From NCBI GenBank assembly GCA_964591705.1, contig CAZQCX010000009.1:1-55686 (forward strand): a stretch of DNA of 55,686 nucleotides, written 5' to 3'. Position numbers and translations under genes: made by a program. The DNA is from UBA11855 sp964591705 (GTDB lineage: Archaea; Thermoproteota; Bathyarchaeia; Bathyarchaeales; Bathycorpusculaceae). Shown in pieces: positions 43,225 through 52,748 of the stretch. Below the pieces are notes generated by a model. The model was not told the origin of the DNA. It worked only from the letters and a program-made list of their open reading frames with translations, and did no database searches. The number at the start of each line of letters is the position of its first letter. The first letter of the stretch is position 1.

Positions 43225-43890
43225 ATGGATAAACCGTATCTACGTGAACTCTCCAAGCCCTCGCTTGAGAGTCCAATTTTCGTCCAAGGTCTTCCCGGAT
43301 TCGGGAATGTAGGACGGATCGCAGCGCACTTGCTTACAAGATTTTCAGAAGCAAAGCCCTTTGCAGAGCTCTATTCGCCATCTTTTCCCGATTACGTTTC
43401 GATTAGCTCAAAGGGTATTTGTCATCTGCCCCGTTATGAGTTCTGTTATGCAACGATGGAAAAGAACAATCTCATAATCATGACTGGGGAAACACAGCCT
43501 TCATTTGATGACGTTCTAGCTCACTATGAGGTCTGTGGCGAAATTCTTGATTTCGTGGAAAAGCAAAATTGCCGCTTTATAGCCACAATGGGCGGGGTAC
43601 CTATAGCTGAGGACAAAACCCAAGTATACGTTGCTGCAACATCGCCAAGACTTGCAACAGAGTTCATGGAAAAAGGAGCAGTCATCTACAGCAAAGGGAG
43701 AATAGTGGGCGGGGCAGGTCTGACCTTGGCACTTGCCAAAGAACGCGGTCTTGAAGGCGTTTGTCTTCTAGGTGCCACAACAGGTTTCAAGGCTGACAAA
43801 GGAGCTGGCTACCAAGTTTTCAAGTTTCTCATGAAGACCTTAGGAAAAGAGATAAAAGAAGGGGCACAAGAAAAGACACTCAAACCCTGA
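43225..43890 (+). CDS. Proteasome-assembly-chaperone family (PAC2) protein
   Basis: A 221-residue archaeal homologue of the PAC2 proteasome assembly chaperone (COG2047). The signature PIFVQGLPGFGNVGRIAAHL lies at the N-terminus, and GGAGLTLALAKERG and LLGATTGFKADKGA near the C-terminus. It probably helps 20S proteasome assembly or acts as an ATP-grasp-associated accessory protein; the archaeal role is not firm. ATG 43225 is fixed by the next gene, which follows after 19 bases. Confidence 0.88.
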   Translation: MDKPYLRELSKPSLESPIFVQGLPGFGNVGRIAAHLLTRFSEAKPFAELYSPSFPDYVSISSKGICHLPRYEFCYATMEKNNLIIMTGETQPSFDDVLAHYEVCGEILDFVEKQNCRFIATMGGVPIAEDKTQVYVAATSPRLATEFMEKGAVIYSKGRIVGGAGLTLALAKERGLEGVCLLGATTGFKADKGAGYQVFKFLMKTLGKEIKEGAQEKTLKP

Positions 43891-43909
43891 TTCAGGAGCG
43901 CGTTATTTC

Positions 43910-44149
43910 ATGAAAGATGAAAACGAGGAAAGTGGCGATTCAGGCATGTTCAATTTGAGCTCAAAATTCTGGAGAACCTTTCTAACAATAGTCGCGGTTG
44001 TTCTCATTTTTGCGGGTCCTACATACGTTACATACGCTCTCAACGCTCTAAACATTGCATACTCGTTGGCTGTAGTCGTGGGGATTGCCTTGCTAGCAGT
44101 TGGCCTAGTAATCTTATTCTACCTTATTCGGAAGAAAGCCATAGTCTAG
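43910..44149 (+). CDS. Small two-helix membrane protein
   Basis: A 79-residue protein with a charged N-terminus (KDENEESGDSG), two transmembrane helices (about 23-44 and 48-72) and a basic tail RKKAIV. No family is recognised. ATG 43910 is preceded by AGGAG. It follows the PAC2 gene closely and is probably co-transcribed with it. Confidence 0.6.
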   Translation: MKDENEESGDSGMFNLSSKFWRTFLTIVAVVLIFAGPTYVTYALNALNIAYSLAVVVGIALLAVGLVILFYLIRKKAIV

Positions 44150-44300
44150 GGAGTTTGCCTCAGATACCCCAGGGCGCATCATCGGTTTCAGCATCTTGGA
44201 TTCTTCATCGGCGATATTCTAAGAACCTGCCTTGCTTCTATTAAAACTTCCTTCAGACCAGCGAAAAAGCATATAAAATATGCGCACAAATATATCAGCT

Positions 44301-44894
44301 ATGCAATCAGAAGACAGCAGACGCTTTGAAGGAATCACTAACGTGTCTGACGAACAACCAATGAGGACAACAATAATTCTAGAAAAGAACGAGAGAGAAT
44401 TCGTTGACTCACTAATCCGAGAGGGCAAAGAGCCAGGAATCAAGCCACTCATTTCCAAGATGCTCAAAATATACCGAGAAATGATGGTGCACGAATGGCG
44501 TTTTCCCGGAGAATACTACTGCGGAATAAGCCGAATAGCACTTGTTAACGTCGAAATCCTGAACATACTCATTCAACAGCTTTCAGCCGAAAAAAGATAT
44601 GAAAGCGGAAAAAAAATTAGTGAAGCACTGAAAGTATCGATGGAAACAACCTTCAGGCTTCTAACAGCTGAGGAGAAAAATTGGACTAATGTATTCAACA
44701 GACTCAAGATTCAGGGTCTCGGCGATTTTTACCTCAGAGACAAATATATTTTGATAAAAACACCATTCATCAATGACGCCGATTTGTGGAAAGGTGTCTT
44801 GGAAGGCCTTCTTGATCTCAACCTAGACACAAAGACAAGCATGCCTCCCCTAGTCTTTGAGATTAAAACAAAACGGACCTCCCAACAATCTTAG
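44301..44894 (+). CDS. RHH-like DNA-binding protein with unknown C-terminal domain
   Basis: A 197-residue protein. Residues about 18-60 resemble a ribbon-helix-helix module (a TTIILEKNEREFVDSLIREG strand and helix). The C-terminal 130 residues form an unrecognised alpha/beta domain, with the segment FRLLTAEEKNWTNVFNRL and FYLRDKYILIKTPFIND. A small-molecule sensor or V4R-like fold is possible, but I cannot assign it. ATG 44301 is chosen because TATA GCATATAAAATA (44267-44278) is at leaderless distance. It stands 264 bases before hisG and could regulate it. Confidence 0.65.
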   Translation: MQSEDSRRFEGITNVSDEQPMRTTIILEKNEREFVDSLIREGKEPGIKPLISKMLKIYREMMVHEWRFPGEYYCGISRIALVNVEILNILIQQLSAEKRYESGKKISEALKVSMETTFRLLTAEEKNWTNVFNRLKIQGLGDFYLRDKYILIKTPFINDADLWKGVLEGLLDLNLDTKTSMPPLVFEIKTKRTSQQS

Positions 44895-44930
44895 CAGACT
44901 CACCTGACAGTGTACGAGATTGATTAAAAA

Positions 44931-44940
44931 GGTATATTTA
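44931..44940 (+). promoter_or_regulatory. TATA box of the his operon
   Basis: GGTATATTTA preceded by an A-run gives a transcription start near 44962 and a leader of nearly 200 bases before hisG. The long leader is unusual in a window where many transcripts are leaderless. Confidence 0.45.
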
Positions 44941-45018
44941 TTAGGGGCAAAAGCAGTAAAGTGCGTTTCAGTGGTTAGCTTTGAGGGATCGAATTCACGA
45001 AAGGCGATTACGTTCATT

Positions 45019-45032
45019 CGCGATAGATCGCG
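45019..45032 (+). promoter_or_regulatory. Inverted repeat in the hisG leader
   Basis: CGCGAT-AG-ATCGCG is a perfect inverted repeat with a two-base centre. It lies about 57 bases inside the predicted transcript and 126 bases before hisG, and could be a repressor site or an RNA hairpin. Confidence 0.45.
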
Positions 45033-45158
45033 TCTGAAAGACAACGGTTATTCTGAAACCAAAACAAAACCTTCGAAAGCGAACCCCAATTTTCCTGAGG
45101 TTAAGCAAACCCAATTTAGAAATACTGCCATTAGTCCTAAAAATATAGGTGAGAAAAA

Positions 45159-46154
45159 ATGGAAAAAGTAAAATTTGCAATCCCCGCAGGCTCATTGGCA
45201 AAAGCAACTTTCGAGATTCTCCAGCGTTCAGGGTACAAAGTCGCCGGGCAAGAAAGAACCTACAGACCAACCATAAATGATCCGAAGATAGAACTCAAAA
45301 TCCTACGTCCACAAGAAATCCCAGTCTTTGTAAGCGAAGGTCTACAAGATGTGGGTATAACCGGAAAAGATTGGATTAAGGAAACTGGAGCTGATGTAGA
45401 GGTTCTTGAAAACCTGGAGTACGGAAAAATACGACTCGTCGTCGCAGTTCCTAAAGAATTGAGCGGCGCAAGAAGTGTATCTGAGATAATGGAATCAATA
45501 TGGAGTAAAGGCAAAAACTTCCGCGTCTCCACCGAGTATCTGAACATAGCATCCGAATACATCAAGAACAATCCAGCTTACGAAAAACGCTTTGGCAACT
45601 CCGACCCATTAATTGTAACTCCTTGGTGGAGGAAAGGCGAGAACCCGCGAGCCAAAATATTCCTGTCTTTTGGCGCAACAGAAGCAAAACCACCAGAAGA
45701 CAGCGACTGCATAATTGACGTGACAGAAACCGGATCTACAATTGAAGCGAACAACCTCAGAATTATTGAAACACTGCTACACTCTTCGGCTGTACTCATC
45801 GCGAACAAGACTGCTCTGGAATCATCTGAGAAACAAGAGAAGATCTACGACATAATGACCTTACTGAAGGGAGTCGTTGATGGGTCGAAGAGGATTCATA
45901 TTTTCGTAAACGTGGAAAAAGCTAATCTACAAAAGCTTCTGAGATCACTGCCTGCCCTTAAGAATCCGACAATAGCTCCACTTGCAAGCAAGGGCTGGTG
46001 TTCAGTGAACACAGTCGTAGAGAAAGATTGTCTAATCGAGCTACTTCCAAAGATACGCAAACTCGCTCAAGGAATAGTCATCTACGAACCGCGCCAGGTT
46101 CTCGCCCTTGAGGAAATCAGCAGAAGGAAAGAAGCCGGATGCAAAACCGAATAG
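45159..46154 (+). CDS. hisG: ATP phosphoribosyltransferase (long form)
   Basis: First enzyme of histidine synthesis: joins PRPP to ATP. The 331 residues include the C-terminal ACT-like regulatory domain (about 245-325, beginning KRIHIFVNVEKANL), so it should be feedback inhibited by histidine and not need HisZ. The PRPP-site motif is DVTETGSTIEAN (about 190-201). A 40-residue insert (NPAYEKRFGNSDPLIVTPWW) lies between the core lobes. ATG 45159 follows GGTGAG. It leads the operon and overlaps hisD by 16 bases. Confidence 0.94.
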   Translation: MEKVKFAIPAGSLAKATFEILQRSGYKVAGQERTYRPTINDPKIELKILRPQEIPVFVSEGLQDVGITGKDWIKETGADVEVLENLEYGKIRLVVAVPKELSGARSVSEIMESIWSKGKNFRVSTEYLNIASEYIKNNPAYEKRFGNSDPLIVTPWWRKGENPRAKIFLSFGATEAKPPEDSDCIIDVTETGSTIEANNLRIIETLLHSSAVLIANKTALESSEKQEKIYDIMTLLKGVVDGSKRIHIFVNVEKANLQKLLRSLPALKNPTIAPLASKGWCSVNTVVEKDCLIELLPKIRKLAQGIVIYEPRQVLALEEISRRKEAGCKTE

Positions 46155-47449
46155 ACCTCAGAATCTGGGAAGGTAACGCCCTTCCGGTAGATTGGTCCAA
46201 CAGAACCCCTCCGCCAAATGACAATGCCAAAAAACTCGAAGATACGGTTGCGACCATCGTAACCACAGTGAAAAATGAGGGTGACCCCGCCATATCCAGA
46301 TTTACAGCAGAATTTGACAAAGCTGAGGTCTCAGCTGAAAACCTCCGCGTGAAGAAAGAAGAGATAGACAGAGCTTATCTCAGAGTTACAAAAGAACAGG
46401 TCTATGCCATCAAGACGTTGAAAGCAAAGGTGGAATGTTTCGAAAAAGCGATGCTCAAGCAAATGGAAATTGCATTTCCCGAAGAAGGAATCACAATTCA
46501 AAACATGTTACACCCCATCGCCAGCATTGGTTGCTACATTCCAGGAGGCAAAGCAGCCTACCCCACCACTGTCGTTATGACAGCGACTCCAGCAAAAGTC
46601 GCCGGCGTTCCACGAGTTGTAGTTTGTTCCCCCCCAAACAAAGAAGGAGAACTTAATCCTTTGGTCCTAGTTGCCGCAGACATTTGTGGTGTAGATGAAA
46701 TATATAGAGTTGGAGGGGCACAAGCAATAGCCGCCCTGGCTTACGGAACAGAATCCTTGAAATCAGTCCTGAAGATAGTAGGCCCTGGAAGCAAATACGT
46801 GACGGTTGCGAAGATGCTCGTTTCAAAAGACGTGGCAACAGACATGCCTGCTGGACCAAGCGAGGTACTGATTCTGGCAGACGAGACTGCAAATCCAAAG
46901 TTTATCGCAGCAGATATGATATCTCAAGCAGAACACAGCGAAGACAGCGTCGCTGGTTTGATAACAACCTCAAAAAGAATCGTAAGTGAGGTTGTCGATT
47001 GGCTTGGAAAACTTGCTGCTGAAACGGATCGCGCAACAACAGTCATCAGCGCTCTGTCTCAGTATGGCTTCGTAATATGCTGCGAAACCATCGATGAAAT
47101 GGTGGCGTTTGCAAACACTTATGCCCCTGAGCACGTAGAGATCCTCGCGCGGCATCCAATGGAGATAGCCGACAGAATCAAGACTGCAGGCCTCATTCTA
47201 ACAGGTCCCTATAGTCCAGTTTCTCTGAGCGACTACAGCAGTGGAGCCAATCACGTTCTTCCAACTGGCGGGTTCGCCCGCGTTTTTTCAGGGCTGTCCG
47301 CACTTGATTTCACCCGAAGAACCAGTGTGATAGAATGCTCAAAGGAAGGGTTGCTTGAGTTCAGAAATCACATCAAGGTCCTTACCCAAGTGGAAAACCT
47401 GCCGAATCACTATCGAGCCATTGAAGCGAGGTTTGAAGATGAACGATAG
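46139..47449 (+). CDS. hisD: Histidinol dehydrogenase
   Basis: Oxidises histidinol to histidine in two NAD-linked steps; zinc enzyme, 436 residues. Conserved stretches include YIPGGKAAYPTTVVMTATPA, VGPGSKYVTVAK, GPSEVLILADE (binding the nucleotide), QAEHSEDS and the C-terminal FSGLSALDFTRRTSVIE. It overlaps hisG (16 bases) and hisC (11 bases), so the three genes are tightly coupled. Confidence 0.95.
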   Translation: MQNRIDLRIWEGNALPVDWSNRTPPPNDNAKKLEDTVATIVTTVKNEGDPAISRFTAEFDKAEVSAENLRVKKEEIDRAYLRVTKEQVYAIKTLKAKVECFEKAMLKQMEIAFPEEGITIQNMLHPIASIGCYIPGGKAAYPTTVVMTATPAKVAGVPRVVVCSPPNKEGELNPLVLVAADICGVDEIYRVGGAQAIAALAYGTESLKSVLKIVGPGSKYVTVAKMLVSKDVATDMPAGPSEVLILADETANPKFIAADMISQAEHSEDSVAGLITTSKRIVSEVVDWLGKLAAETDRATTVISALSQYGFVICCETIDEMVAFANTYAPEHVEILARHPMEIADRIKTAGLILTGPYSPVSLSDYSSGANHVLPTGGFARVFSGLSALDFTRRTSVIECSKEGLLEFRNHIKVLTQVENLPNHYRAIEARFEDER

Positions 47450-48560
47450 CTGTAAGACATGGCTGGATAAGAAACTTGCTCGTGTTCAATCGTTAGAAAG
47501 CTACAAAACCGAACAGACAAACGAAGTCATAGCTAGGAAATACGGTTTGCAGCCTGCCGAGATCTTGAAGCTCAACTACAACGAAAATCTCTTTCTCCCA
47601 AAAGAAAAGTCAGTCTCACTTCTGAAGGAAGTGGCAGATGAATGCGATCTCAGAATTTATCCCCAAGAAGAGGAACACGCGCTCAAAGAGGCGATAACTG
47701 GTTATTTAGGGGTTTCAGAGGAAAACATCGCCATCGGGAATTCCAGCGATGAAATGATGGACCGGACGATTCGTGTTTTCATGGAGAAAAACAATACCGC
47801 GGTAACATTCACACCTACTTTCTCCATCTTCGTGCACTGCACCAAGTACCACGGCGCTGGCACAGTCAGTGTTTCATTGAAGGAAGACTTCGCTATCGAC
47901 ATGGAAGCTATGCAATCAACTTTCAGCCCTCAAACCAAGCTACTATATTTGTGCTCTCCAAACAACCCCACAGCCAATCAGCTTAAACTGGAGGAAACTG
48001 TTTCTCTTATCGAGACGTTTCCCGGCATAGTTCTAGTGGACGAAGCATATGCTGAGTACGCTGACTTTTCTGTGGTATCGCTAACAAAAAAGTATGAAAA
48101 CCTCATCGTTCTAAGAACGTTCTCCAAAGCTTTTGGACTGGCGGGGCTCAGGCTGGGCTACGCCGTGGCAGACTCCAGACTGGCGGCGGCTCTCGACAAA
48201 CTTCCAACCCCTTATACAGTTAATGTCATCTCTTTGCGTATGGGCAAAAAGATTCTGGAAAACATGGGCATCGTTGCCAAATCTATAGACGAACTGAAAG
48301 CTGAACGGACCAATTTAATATCCAACCTGAATGAGTCAAATGGATTCAAAGCCTTCAGCTCAAAAACCAATTTCGTCCTGTTCAAGGCCAATCAGTCCTC
48401 CAAAAACATCTACAACAACCTACTTCAGAAAGGGATAATACTCAAGGAATTGGGCAAAGTGCTGCACCACGAAAATTGCCTCAGAACCACAGTTGGAACT
48501 CCAAATATGAATAGCAAACTCGTGACTGCTTTGCAAGAATTCTCTGGTGGGATGACATGA
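47439..48560 (+). CDS. hisC: Histidinol-phosphate aminotransferase
   Basis: PLP-dependent aminotransferase of 373 residues. The PLP-binding lysine lies in RTFSKAFGLAGLRLGY, and CSPNNPTANQ is the cofactor-contact motif. ATG 47439 with GAGG eight bases upstream is chosen; the longer frame from 47355 lies inside hisD. It overlaps hisB by four bases (ATGA). Confidence 0.94.
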   Translation: MNDSCKTWLDKKLARVQSLESYKTEQTNEVIARKYGLQPAEILKLNYNENLFLPKEKSVSLLKEVADECDLRIYPQEEEHALKEAITGYLGVSEENIAIGNSSDEMMDRTIRVFMEKNNTAVTFTPTFSIFVHCTKYHGAGTVSVSLKEDFAIDMEAMQSTFSPQTKLLYLCSPNNPTANQLKLEETVSLIETFPGIVLVDEAYAEYADFSVVSLTKKYENLIVLRTFSKAFGLAGLRLGYAVADSRLAAALDKLPTPYTVNVISLRMGKKILENMGIVAKSIDELKAERTNLISNLNESNGFKAFSSKTNFVLFKANQSSKNIYNNLLQKGIILKELGKVLHHENCLRTTVGTPNMNSKLVTALQEFSGGMT

Positions 48561-49132
48561 GGGTAGGTGAAGTCAACAGAAAAACTCGTGAGACAGAGGT
48601 CCAATTGAAAGTTAACCTCGATGGAACAGGGAAAGCATACATAAACACTGGGGTATCATTCCTTAATCATATTCTCACGTCCTTGGCGACCCACAGTCTC
48701 ATAGACATAGATGCGTCGGTGAAGGGTGACATGAAGCACCATGCCGTGGAAGACCTAGCAATTTGCCTCGGGGAAGCAATGAACCAAGCCTTAGGAACTA
48801 GGGAAGGGCTGACCCGGTTCGGGTATGCCGCAGCTCCTATGGACTGCTCCCTAGCCTTTGCTGCAGTGGACCTCATAAAGAGACCATATTTCAAAATCGA
48901 TCTGAAACTACGAGGAAAAAAGGTTGAAGATATGGCTACCGAAGACATCAACCACTGCTTCGAGAGCTTCGCAACTTCACTACTTGCCAACATCCATGTA
49001 CTTGTTCAATACGGCAGCAACGATCACCATAAAACTGAAGCAGCCGTCAAAGCCCTAGCTCTCTCATTGAAGCAAGCTATAGCAAATGATCCTCGAAGGA
49101 GAGGCGTACCTAGCTCAAAAGGTGTAATATAA
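48557..49132 (+). CDS. hisB: Imidazoleglycerol-phosphate dehydratase
   Basis: A 191-residue dehydratase; manganese binds at histidine-rich motifs MKHHAVEDLA and GSNDHHKTEAAVKALA. This is the stand-alone form: no histidinol-phosphatase domain is fused, unlike the enterobacterial enzyme. It overlaps hisC (four bases) and shares its last base with hisH. Confidence 0.95.
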   Translation: MRVGEVNRKTRETEVQLKVNLDGTGKAYINTGVSFLNHILTSLATHSLIDIDASVKGDMKHHAVEDLAICLGEAMNQALGTREGLTRFGYAAAPMDCSLAFAAVDLIKRPYFKIDLKLRGKKVEDMATEDINHCFESFATSLLANIHVLVQYGSNDHHKTEAAVKALALSLKQAIANDPRRRGVPSSKGVI

Positions 49133-49737
49133 TGCCTGAGGCAGCGGTATTTGACTACGGCGCCGGTAATCTCCTGAGTTTGAAAGTTGCTTTGGAGAAA
49201 GCTGGATTACCCGCAAGGGTTAGATCCACGCCTCAGCAGCTGAGGAATGCAGATGCAATCGTCCTACCGGGGGTAGGCAACTTCTCAGCCGCACTGGATA
49301 AGCTAAACACCGCCAGAGAGGATATCCTGGAAGCTGTCAGAAGAGGGGTCCCTCTTTTGGGAATATGCTTGGGTCTGCAATTGTTTTTCAAGGAAAGCGA
49401 AGAAGGTCCTGGAAATGGATTAGAGTTGCTTGAAGGAAGAACAGTCAAACTGCCGGATTCCGTAAAAGTTCCACACATGGGCTGGAACACACTAAGTATC
49501 ATCAAAGAAAAAGAAATCTTGGAAGACATCAACAATGATTCATATGTCTATTTTGTGCACTCACTTTATCCAGTGACAATCAAAAAAGAACTTGTCTGCA
49601 CAGAGACATACTACGGCACCGCATTCGCTTCAACAATCGCAAACAGAAACATCTTCGGCACTCAATTCCACCCAGAAAAGTCAGGAGAAATTGGACACCA
49701 AATACTGAAGAATTTCGCCAAAATCGTGTCAAGGTGA
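49132..49737 (+). CDS. hisH: Imidazole glycerol phosphate synthase, glutaminase subunit
   Basis: A 201-residue class I glutamine amidotransferase that feeds ammonia to HisF. Nucleophile Cys lies in GICLGLQLFF and the His-Glu pair in TQFHPEKSG. ATG 49132 overlaps the hisB stop (TAATG). HisF is the third gene along and both subunits are intact. Confidence 0.95.
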   Translation: MPEAAVFDYGAGNLLSLKVALEKAGLPARVRSTPQQLRNADAIVLPGVGNFSAALDKLNTAREDILEAVRRGVPLLGICLGLQLFFKESEEGPGNGLELLEGRTVKLPDSVKVPHMGWNTLSIIKEKEILEDINNDSYVYFVHSLYPVTIKKELVCTETYYGTAFASTIANRNIFGTQFHPEKSGEIGHQILKNFAKIVSR

Positions 49738-49743
49738 CCTGCC

Positions 49744-50469
49744 ATGAAAGTGATTCCGGCTATCGACTTGATGAATGGAAAAGTTGTTCGATTGAGCCAA
49801 GGCGATCCAACCACAGCAAAGGCATATGACCAGTGGGGATCACCTCTTCAAACGGCGATGTTTTGGAAATCCCAGGGAGCCGAACGACTGCACATAATCG
49901 ACCTAGACGCGGCTTTTTGCAGAGGTAATAACAAGGCGGTGATCGCAGAAATCGCGAGAACAGCGAGTCTGCCAATCCAAGTCGGCGGTGGCATTCGAAC
50001 GATTAACACTGTCGAAGAACTATTGAAGACCGGAATAAGCCACGTCATTCTCAGTTCGCTTGCATTTGCTAACCCTAACCTGATTCAGAAACTTCAAGAA
50101 CGGTTTGGCTCTGACGTAGTCATCATAGCTATAGACAACAAAAATGGCAAAGTGATGGTGGAAGGTTGGAAAACCGCTACAACTTTGACAATTTCAGCAG
50201 CACTAGAAGAATTCGCCAAGATAGGAGTCAAGCACTTTCTTGTCACTTCGATAGCAAGAGACGGAATGCTTTCGGGTCCAGACATTAAAACTCTCAAAGA
50301 GGTTTGCAGCCGACCTGGAGCCAAAGTTATCGCAGCTGGGGGAATAAGCCGACTACCGGATTTGGTTACCCTCAGACAAATCGGAGTAGACGCTGTGGTT
50401 ATCGGCAAGGCACTTTATGAAAGGCGATTCACGCTGAAAGAAGCGCTTGAAACTGTGGAGGCTGAGTAA
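49744..50469 (+). CDS. hisA: ProFAR isomerase
   Basis: A 241-residue TIM-barrel isomerase that converts ProFAR to PRFAR. The N-terminal VIPAIDLMNGKVVRLSQG, QVGGGIRT and a C-terminal IAAGGIS phosphate-binding loop are visible. HisA and HisF share the fold and are adjacent here. ATG 49744 is six bases past the hisH stop. Confidence 0.95.
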   Translation: MKVIPAIDLMNGKVVRLSQGDPTTAKAYDQWGSPLQTAMFWKSQGAERLHIIDLDAAFCRGNNKAVIAEIARTASLPIQVGGGIRTINTVEELLKTGISHVILSSLAFANPNLIQKLQERFGSDVVIIAIDNKNGKVMVEGWKTATTLTISAALEEFAKIGVKHFLVTSIARDGMLSGPDIKTLKEVCSRPGAKVIAAGGISRLPDLVTLRQIGVDAVVIGKALYERRFTLKEALETVEAE

Positions 50470-50474
50470 GGAGA

Positions 50475-51278
50475 GTGCCTCTTGCTAAGCGAATAATCCC
50501 ATGCTTGGATGTTGCAGATGGCAAGGTTGTAAAAGGGATCAACTTCTTAAAGCTGAAGCATGCGGGAGACCCTGTCGAACTTGCAAAAAGGTATTCAGAC
50601 GATGGAGCTGATGAACTTGTGTTTTTGGACATAACTGCTTCATCTGACAACCGAGAAATAATCCGTAGTGTAGTGGAAGGCGTAGCACGTGCCATAAACA
50701 TCCCTTTCACCGTGGGAGGAGGAATCCGCACTGTCGCAGACGCTAGACTCATTCTTTGCAGTGGCGCAGACAAGGTTTCTGTCAACACTGCAGCAGTGGA
50801 GAACCCAACAGTAATCACCAAACTTGCATGCGCCTTCGGAACGCAATGCGTTGTGGTTGCCATTGACGCCAAACGAAATCGCACATCAACGCCGGGAACA
50901 ACATCTGTCAATACAGAGGGCGGTCCAGTTTGGTTTGAGGTCCATACTTATGGCGGAAGAAAACCAACCGGAATAGACGCGATTCAGTGGGCATTGAAAG
51001 CTCAGGAACTTGGTGCAGGCGAGTTTCTCGTAACTTCAATGGACAGAGATGGCATGGAAAACGGGTATGACCTAGAGTTGACATGCACAATCTCGGAAAG
51101 AGTCAGGGTGCCAGTAGTTGCTTCGGGGGGCGCTGGAAAACCAGAACACTTTGTTCAGGTCTTTGACGTGGGGAAAGCAGACGCTGCATTGGCAGCATCC
51201 GTTTTTCACTACAACAAGTATCCAATTCCTGTGCTTAAGGATCATCTGCGCAGAATGGGGGTGACAGTCAGGTTATGA
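50475..51278 (+). CDS. hisF: Imidazole glycerol phosphate synthase, cyclase subunit
   Basis: A 267-residue TIM-barrel cyclase. Catalytic Asp lies in IIPCLDVADGKVVKG and a second in MDRDG. FTVGGGIRT and VASGGAGKPEHF are phosphate-site motifs. The start is GTG 50475 after AAGGAGA. It overlaps hisI by four bases and works with HisH. Confidence 0.95.
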   Translation: MPLAKRIIPCLDVADGKVVKGINFLKLKHAGDPVELAKRYSDDGADELVFLDITASSDNREIIRSVVEGVARAINIPFTVGGGIRTVADARLILCSGADKVSVNTAAVENPTVITKLACAFGTQCVVVAIDAKRNRTSTPGTTSVNTEGGPVWFEVHTYGGRKPTGIDAIQWALKAQELGAGEFLVTSMDRDGMENGYDLELTCTISERVRVPVVASGGAGKPEHFVQVFDVGKADAALAASVFHYNKYPIPVLKDHLRRMGVTVRL

Positions 51279-51610
51279 CCAATGAGGCTCTTTTAAAGAG
51301 ATTGGATTGGGCGAAGGGTGATGGGCTCATCCCTGTTGTTGTACAGGACGCAAAATCTAATGCGCTGCTTATGCTAGCATACGTGAACTACGAAGCGCTG
51401 AAGAAAACGCTCAGCACTGGCTACGCTCATTACTGGAGCAGGTCACGCAATAAACTCTGGATGAAGGGTGAAACCTCAGGGCATACACAACTGATAAAGC
51501 GCATTGCAACAGACTGCGATTATGACGCGCTGCTCTATGTGGTTGAGCAGACAGGACCAGCTTGCCACACGGGAGAAACTTCTTGCTTCCATAATGAATT
51601 TGAGCTATAG
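51275..51610 (+). CDS. hisI: Phosphoribosyl-AMP cyclohydrolase
   Basis: A 111-residue zinc enzyme opening the adenine ring of PR-AMP. The metal motifs are DCDYDALLYVVEQTGPACH and CHTGETSCF. It lacks the HisE pyrophosphohydrolase domain often fused in bacteria, and no separate hisE is present nearby. It is the last gene of the operon and overlaps hisF by four bases. Confidence 0.95.
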   Translation: MTNEALLKRLDWAKGDGLIPVVVQDAKSNALLMLAYVNYEALKKTLSTGYAHYWSRSRNKLWMKGETSGHTQLIKRIATDCDYDALLYVVEQTGPACHTGETSCFHNEFEL

Positions 51611-51688
51611 CTAACGATTTTTAGGAAACAAGCGTAACATTCATGCACAAGCTCAGTTTATCAAATCTAAGGGAAGGGTGGGTAGTCT

Positions 51689-52738
51689 TTGCGTGAGGCT
51701 ATGTTGTATTCAAAACAGAGTGATAAGAAAGTCAAATGCCATTTGTGCGCGCGCCGTTGCCAAATTAATGAAGGCACTACCGGGTTCTGCCTTGTTCGAA
51801 AGAACGATGATGGAACACTTTACTCCTTAAACTATGGCAAGGCTGTGTCCGCAGCCGTCGACCCAATTAGCAAGAAACCGCTTTCTCACTTCAACCCAGG
51901 CGCACAAGTGATGTCTGTTGCTGCGGCTGGCTGCAACTTTCGCTGTCAATTCTGTGATAACTGGATGATAAGCCAAGAGAAAGAAGTGACTGGTCGGGGC
52001 TTCCCACCAGCCGAAATCGTGAAGGCTGCGAGGGAAAAAAATTGCCAAGGCATAAGTTACACTTACACCGAACCAACAATTTACATGGAGTACGCTTACG
52101 ATACAGCCAAGATTGCTCACAAAGTCGGGTTATTCAACACCTTCGTGACCAACGGATATATGACGCCTGAAGCTGTGAATACTATCGCCCCTTACTTAGA
52201 CGCTGCAACCGTCGACTTCAAAGGCGGAGGCGATCCTGACTTCTATAAATCTGTGATGGCTGTGCCTAGCGTTGAACCAATCTACGAGACATTGAAGGAA
52301 CTCAGGGTCAGCGGAGTCCACTTAGAAATCACAAACTTGGTTGTTCCTAAGACCGGAGATTCCATGGAGCGAATAAAGGCAATGGCGGCTTGGATCAAGG
52401 ATTATCTGGGGAAAGACACTCCGTTTCATCTGTTGCGTTTCCATCCAGACTACAAAATGACAACAATCCAAGCCACACCGATGGAAACTATGGAAAAGGC
52501 TTACATGATCTCTAAAGAAGCGGGCTTGCGCTACGCATACATCGGGAACGCACCAGGTCACCCAGCCGAGAGCACGTACTGCCCAAACTGCAACGAACTT
52601 CTGATCAAACGGTACAGCTTCGAGATCGCTAGGTGGAATCTTAGTAAGGATATGCGTTGTCCTGTTTGCGAAACACTCATTCCAATTAGGGGGCGGCTTC
52701 ACCCATCTGGCTCAGCGTTTCCGTACGCCCTGTTCTAG
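51689..52738 (+). CDS. amrS: AmmeMemoRadiSam-system radical SAM enzyme (AmrS)
   Basis: A 349-residue radical SAM protein. The 4Fe-4S motif is Cys82-x3-Cys86-x2-Cys89 (CNFRCQFC). An N-terminal Cys-rich stretch (CHLCARRC, about 17-24) and a C-terminal zinc-ribbon (CPNCNELLI...CPVC) match the AmrS family, which usually sits beside AMMECR1 and MEMO1 genes. Those partners are absent from the window. The start is TTG 51689 with GGGTGGG upstream. The function of the system is unknown. Confidence 0.87.
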   Translation: MREAMLYSKQSDKKVKCHLCARRCQINEGTTGFCLVRKNDDGTLYSLNYGKAVSAAVDPISKKPLSHFNPGAQVMSVAAAGCNFRCQFCDNWMISQEKEVTGRGFPPAEIVKAAREKNCQGISYTYTEPTIYMEYAYDTAKIAHKVGLFNTFVTNGYMTPEAVNTIAPYLDAATVDFKGGGDPDFYKSVMAVPSVEPIYETLKELRVSGVHLEITNLVVPKTGDSMERIKAMAAWIKDYLGKDTPFHLLRFHPDYKMTTIQATPMETMEKAYMISKEAGLRYAYIGNAPGHPAESTYCPNCNELLIKRYSFEIARWNLSKDMRCPVCETLIPIRGRLHPSGSAFPYALF

Positions 52739-52748
52739 CACGTTCAAT

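Noticed and set aside
44920..45171. An 83-codon frame (TTG start) covering the hisG leader
   Set aside because: It begins in front of the TATA box, has a low-complexity sequence, and overlaps hisG; it is better read as the operon leader.
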